From Gracilaria vermiculophylla (lineage: Eukaryota > Rhodophyta > Florideophyceae > Gracilariales > Gracilariaceae): a stretch of 64,000 nucleotides of DNA. Location: NCBI GenBank assembly GCA_019155205.2, contig JAHNZQ020000016.1, forward strand, positions 229,909 through 293,908, in the 5' to 3' direction. Each line of letters starts with the position of its first letter. The stretch's first letter is position 1. Of the stretch, positions 62,474 through 64,000 are shown piece by piece. The notes under the pieces were generated by a model. It saw only the letters and a list, made by a program, of their open reading frames with translations. It had not been told where the DNA came from and made no database searches. The translations under genes were made by a program, and so were the position numbers.

Positions 62474-63271
62474 TCATCCAACGCACCAAAATTTTATTCG
62501 CCAGATATGTCCCATGGTGGATTCCATTAGTAACCCAGAGTATGAACATATGCTGCCGATACTATATATCAGAAAGAGAGGCATGGTGCACGGGGACAAA
62601 AATGCCCCCGGAAATGATAACAGATTCTTGCCGTGCACCAAGACTTCCGACGTCACGTTTCGCGGGCGATGCTTGTATTGGGGTTCGAAGGAATAAAGTG
62701 ACGATTTGTTAGCAAGGCATGAATGAGCCAGTTCTCGATGTCGTTCGGCGGGTAGGAGAAAAGCAGACAGCGGCAACGAATTCTTCACGAGATATATGAT
62801 TAAGCACGCATTGATGGCAACAGCGGCAGAGACATTCATTCTTTCAACGAATCCCATCATTGGGATTGCGAAAAACTCATCAGCCTGTAGTGGCATTAGC
62901 TGCATGACCTCCAATCGTTCGCTATCAAAGACAAAGACGTATTGCTTTGAAACATGGACGACAGACTGCGGTTTTGAAGCGATTGTCACGGAAGAAATAA
63001 CGATACGATGACCAGATTGTTTCAGCTTGCCAATACTGTTGTTGACAGCATCATATTATGGTATTGTGGGCCATTTGTGAAATTCTTTGCTTGGTCGTCT
63101 TATTGCGGTCGTGCTCGAATCATTCGAAAACATGTTCTGAACTGCCGCTTGTTGTGCATTGTCTGGCTTCTTGACAGGATGTGTGTTCGGCAATAGGTAC
63201 AAATCTTTCATGTCGTACGCATGAATCGCACGGACAACGGTAGCCAGATTTTCTTTAAGATCGGGTGGCAT
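62474..63271 (-). pseudogene. TrmH/SpoU-family tRNA/rRNA 2'-O-methyltransferase, disrupted
   Basis: From ATG 63271 the minus-strand frame reads LKENLATVVRAIHAYDMKDL then YLL, EFHKWPTIP, an in-frame TAA (63056-63058), then in the same frame YDAVNNSIGKLKQSGHRIVI, YVFVFDSERLEVMQL (SpoU motif 2), IPMMGFVERMNVSAAVAINA (motif 3). The fold, order and spacing are those of SPOUT enzymes that methylate ribose 2'-OH in tRNA or rRNA. The stop and the replaced glycines in motif 2 (FDSERLEV where the family has F-G-x-E-x-x-G) argue that it is inactive. The frame stays open to 62474, but the C-terminal limit is uncertain. A tiny intron around the stop is the alternative; the altered glycines make decay more likely. 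Confidence 0.65.
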
Positions 63272-63306
63272 TTAATGAAGTAAGCAAAAGAAACAAACCG
63301 ATCTAC

Positions 63307-64000
63307 CTAGGTTCTCTTCCTGCCATGTTTCTTTGCAGGTTTTTTCTTCAATTTTCCTCCAGTTCGATTCTGTTTCCGTTCTTTCAAATTCTTCTCTCTT
63401 CGCTCTTGCTTTAAACGCTTTTCATCTTCAACAGCCTTCACTCTTTTTGCCCAGTCTTCTTTACTCTTCTCATGCCTTCTTTTTTCCTTTCGGATTGATT
63501 TTCTGATCCTCCCAACATCATCCTTCACAGAATCGCCACGAGCGCGTTGTAACGCCTTCTCCACCTCCCGCTCTTTCACTTTATCAGCAATGTGTTGGTC
63601 AGACACAGAGTGAGGCTGTTCTTCTGCTCCTGCTTTCGAATGACCGTGCGTCTTTTCTTTGTTGACGAGTTCCTTTTGCTGGCGTTCTTTTGACGCAATT
63701 TCAAGTTGCTTTTGTAGCTCGAAGAGTTTCTTTTGACTAATTTTTCGACGCTTTGATCCACGAGACTTTTCTTCATCGGACGCAAATCCAGAAACTCTGG
63801 TGGTCTCCAAAGTAGGTTCTGTAGATTTCACTTCATCTACAGTCGCGCCTTCCGCGTTACGCTTCTTTCCAGACATTGAAGAAAGTTTCTCCTTTTCATC
63901 GGTCTGGGATGGCTTGTTCTCTTTGGCCTTTTTTTTCTGTTCTTTCCTTCGTTTCTTCGCTTTTTCCGTCTTTGCTTCTTCTCGTTTTCGTTTCCTTTCG
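63307..64000 (-). CDS. SURF6/Rrp14-like ribosome biogenesis protein, 5' part outside window
   Basis: Stop at 63307. The frame has an ATG at 63876 but is open without a stop to the window edge with lysine-rich sequence (KKRRKEQKKKAKENKPSQTD), so the gene probably starts further right. The SURF6 C-terminal block is clear: ARGDSVKDDVGRIRKSIRKE, KSKEDWAKRVKAVEDEKRLK, QERREKNLKERKQNR and a basic tail GGKLKKKPAKKHGRKRT. SURF6/Rrp14 is a nucleolar protein of early ribosomal subunit assembly that binds RNA. Upstream, GSKRRKISQKKLFELQKQLE is another charged helical stretch. Confidence 0.75.
   Translation of the reverse strand, partial: ERKRKREEAKTEKAKKRRKEQKKKAKENKPSQTDEKEKLSSMSGKKRNAEGATVDEVKSTEPTLETTRVSGFASDEEKSRGSKRRKISQKKLFELQKQLEIASKERQQKELVNKEKTHGHSKAGAEEQPHSVSDQHIADKVKEREVEKALQRARGDSVKDDVGRIRKSIRKEKRRHEKSKEDWAKRVKAVEDEKRLKQERREKNLKERKQNRTGGKLKKKPAKKHGRKRT

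Noticed and set aside
1..64000. CRISPR arrays, bacterial operons, rRNA genes
   Set aside because: None seen; gene content and structure are eukaryotic nuclear.

Overview
Nuclear DNA of a eukaryote, in two contrasting halves. The gene half (about 35.7 kb to the right edge) carries eukaryote-only genes: augmin subunit, PAF1, MTR4, exosome RRP46, DEK, bromodomain proteins and SURF6. They are densely packed and almost all intronless; the only introns I can support are two of about 90 bp in a DUF1761 gene pair. Together with a plant/algal-type RHL1-like gene and the flanking block of nested transposons, this fits an intron-poor red alga (florideophyte, Chondrus-like). The organism is an inference, not something I can prove from the sequence.

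Left half (1 to about 35 kb): no host gene that I can support. It is a stack of decayed transposons inserted into each other. (1) An old Ty3/gypsy element between diverged LTRs at about 1-592 and 9355-9946; its reverse transcriptase is missing. (2) A second Ty3/gypsy element at 13004-20028 with 258/257-bp LTRs, PBS, gag, protease, RT, RNase H, integrase and a C-terminal chromodomain-like region. (3) A minus-strand chromodomain Ty3/gypsy element at 23385-28884 with two 318-bp LTRs. (4) At least four Tc1/mariner copies (14.1, 29.4, 30.4-34.9 and 33.7-34.9 kb). (5) A family of ~555-bp LTRs, three of them solo copies with perfect 5-bp target duplications, each sitting inside a different older transposon. 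(6) A hAT-like insertion at 31632-33080 that split a Tc1 transposase. Two 100-N gaps interrupt the region.

Gene half, left to right: a Pro/Ser-rich protein (-), a broken Sel1-repeat gene (-), an ADAL-type N6-methyl-AMP deaminase (+), an RHL1-like topoisomerase VI accessory protein (+), a HAUS7/AUG7-like augmin subunit (+), a DEK-like chromatin protein (-), exosome RRP46 (+), a bromodomain plus GATA-finger protein (-), a second bromodomain protein (+), two tandem DUF1761 membrane proteins (+), cytosolic glutamyl-tRNA synthetase (-), PAF1 (+), MTR4 helicase (-), a TrmH/SpoU methyltransferase pseudogene (-), and SURF6 (-, cut by the window edge).

The content leans to chromatin, transcription elongation and nuclear RNA processing: RRP46 and MTR4 belong to the exosome system, PAF1 and the bromodomain proteins to chromatin-linked transcription, SURF6 to ribosome assembly. 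Several genes are divergent pairs with short shared promoters (173, 345 and 516 bp), and one convergent pair is only 34 bp apart. The most interesting observations are the head-to-head bromodomain paralogues, the readable transposon stratigraphy with its double-repeat (IR/DR-like) Tc1 ends, and the hAT-like insertion holding a near-perfect palindrome.
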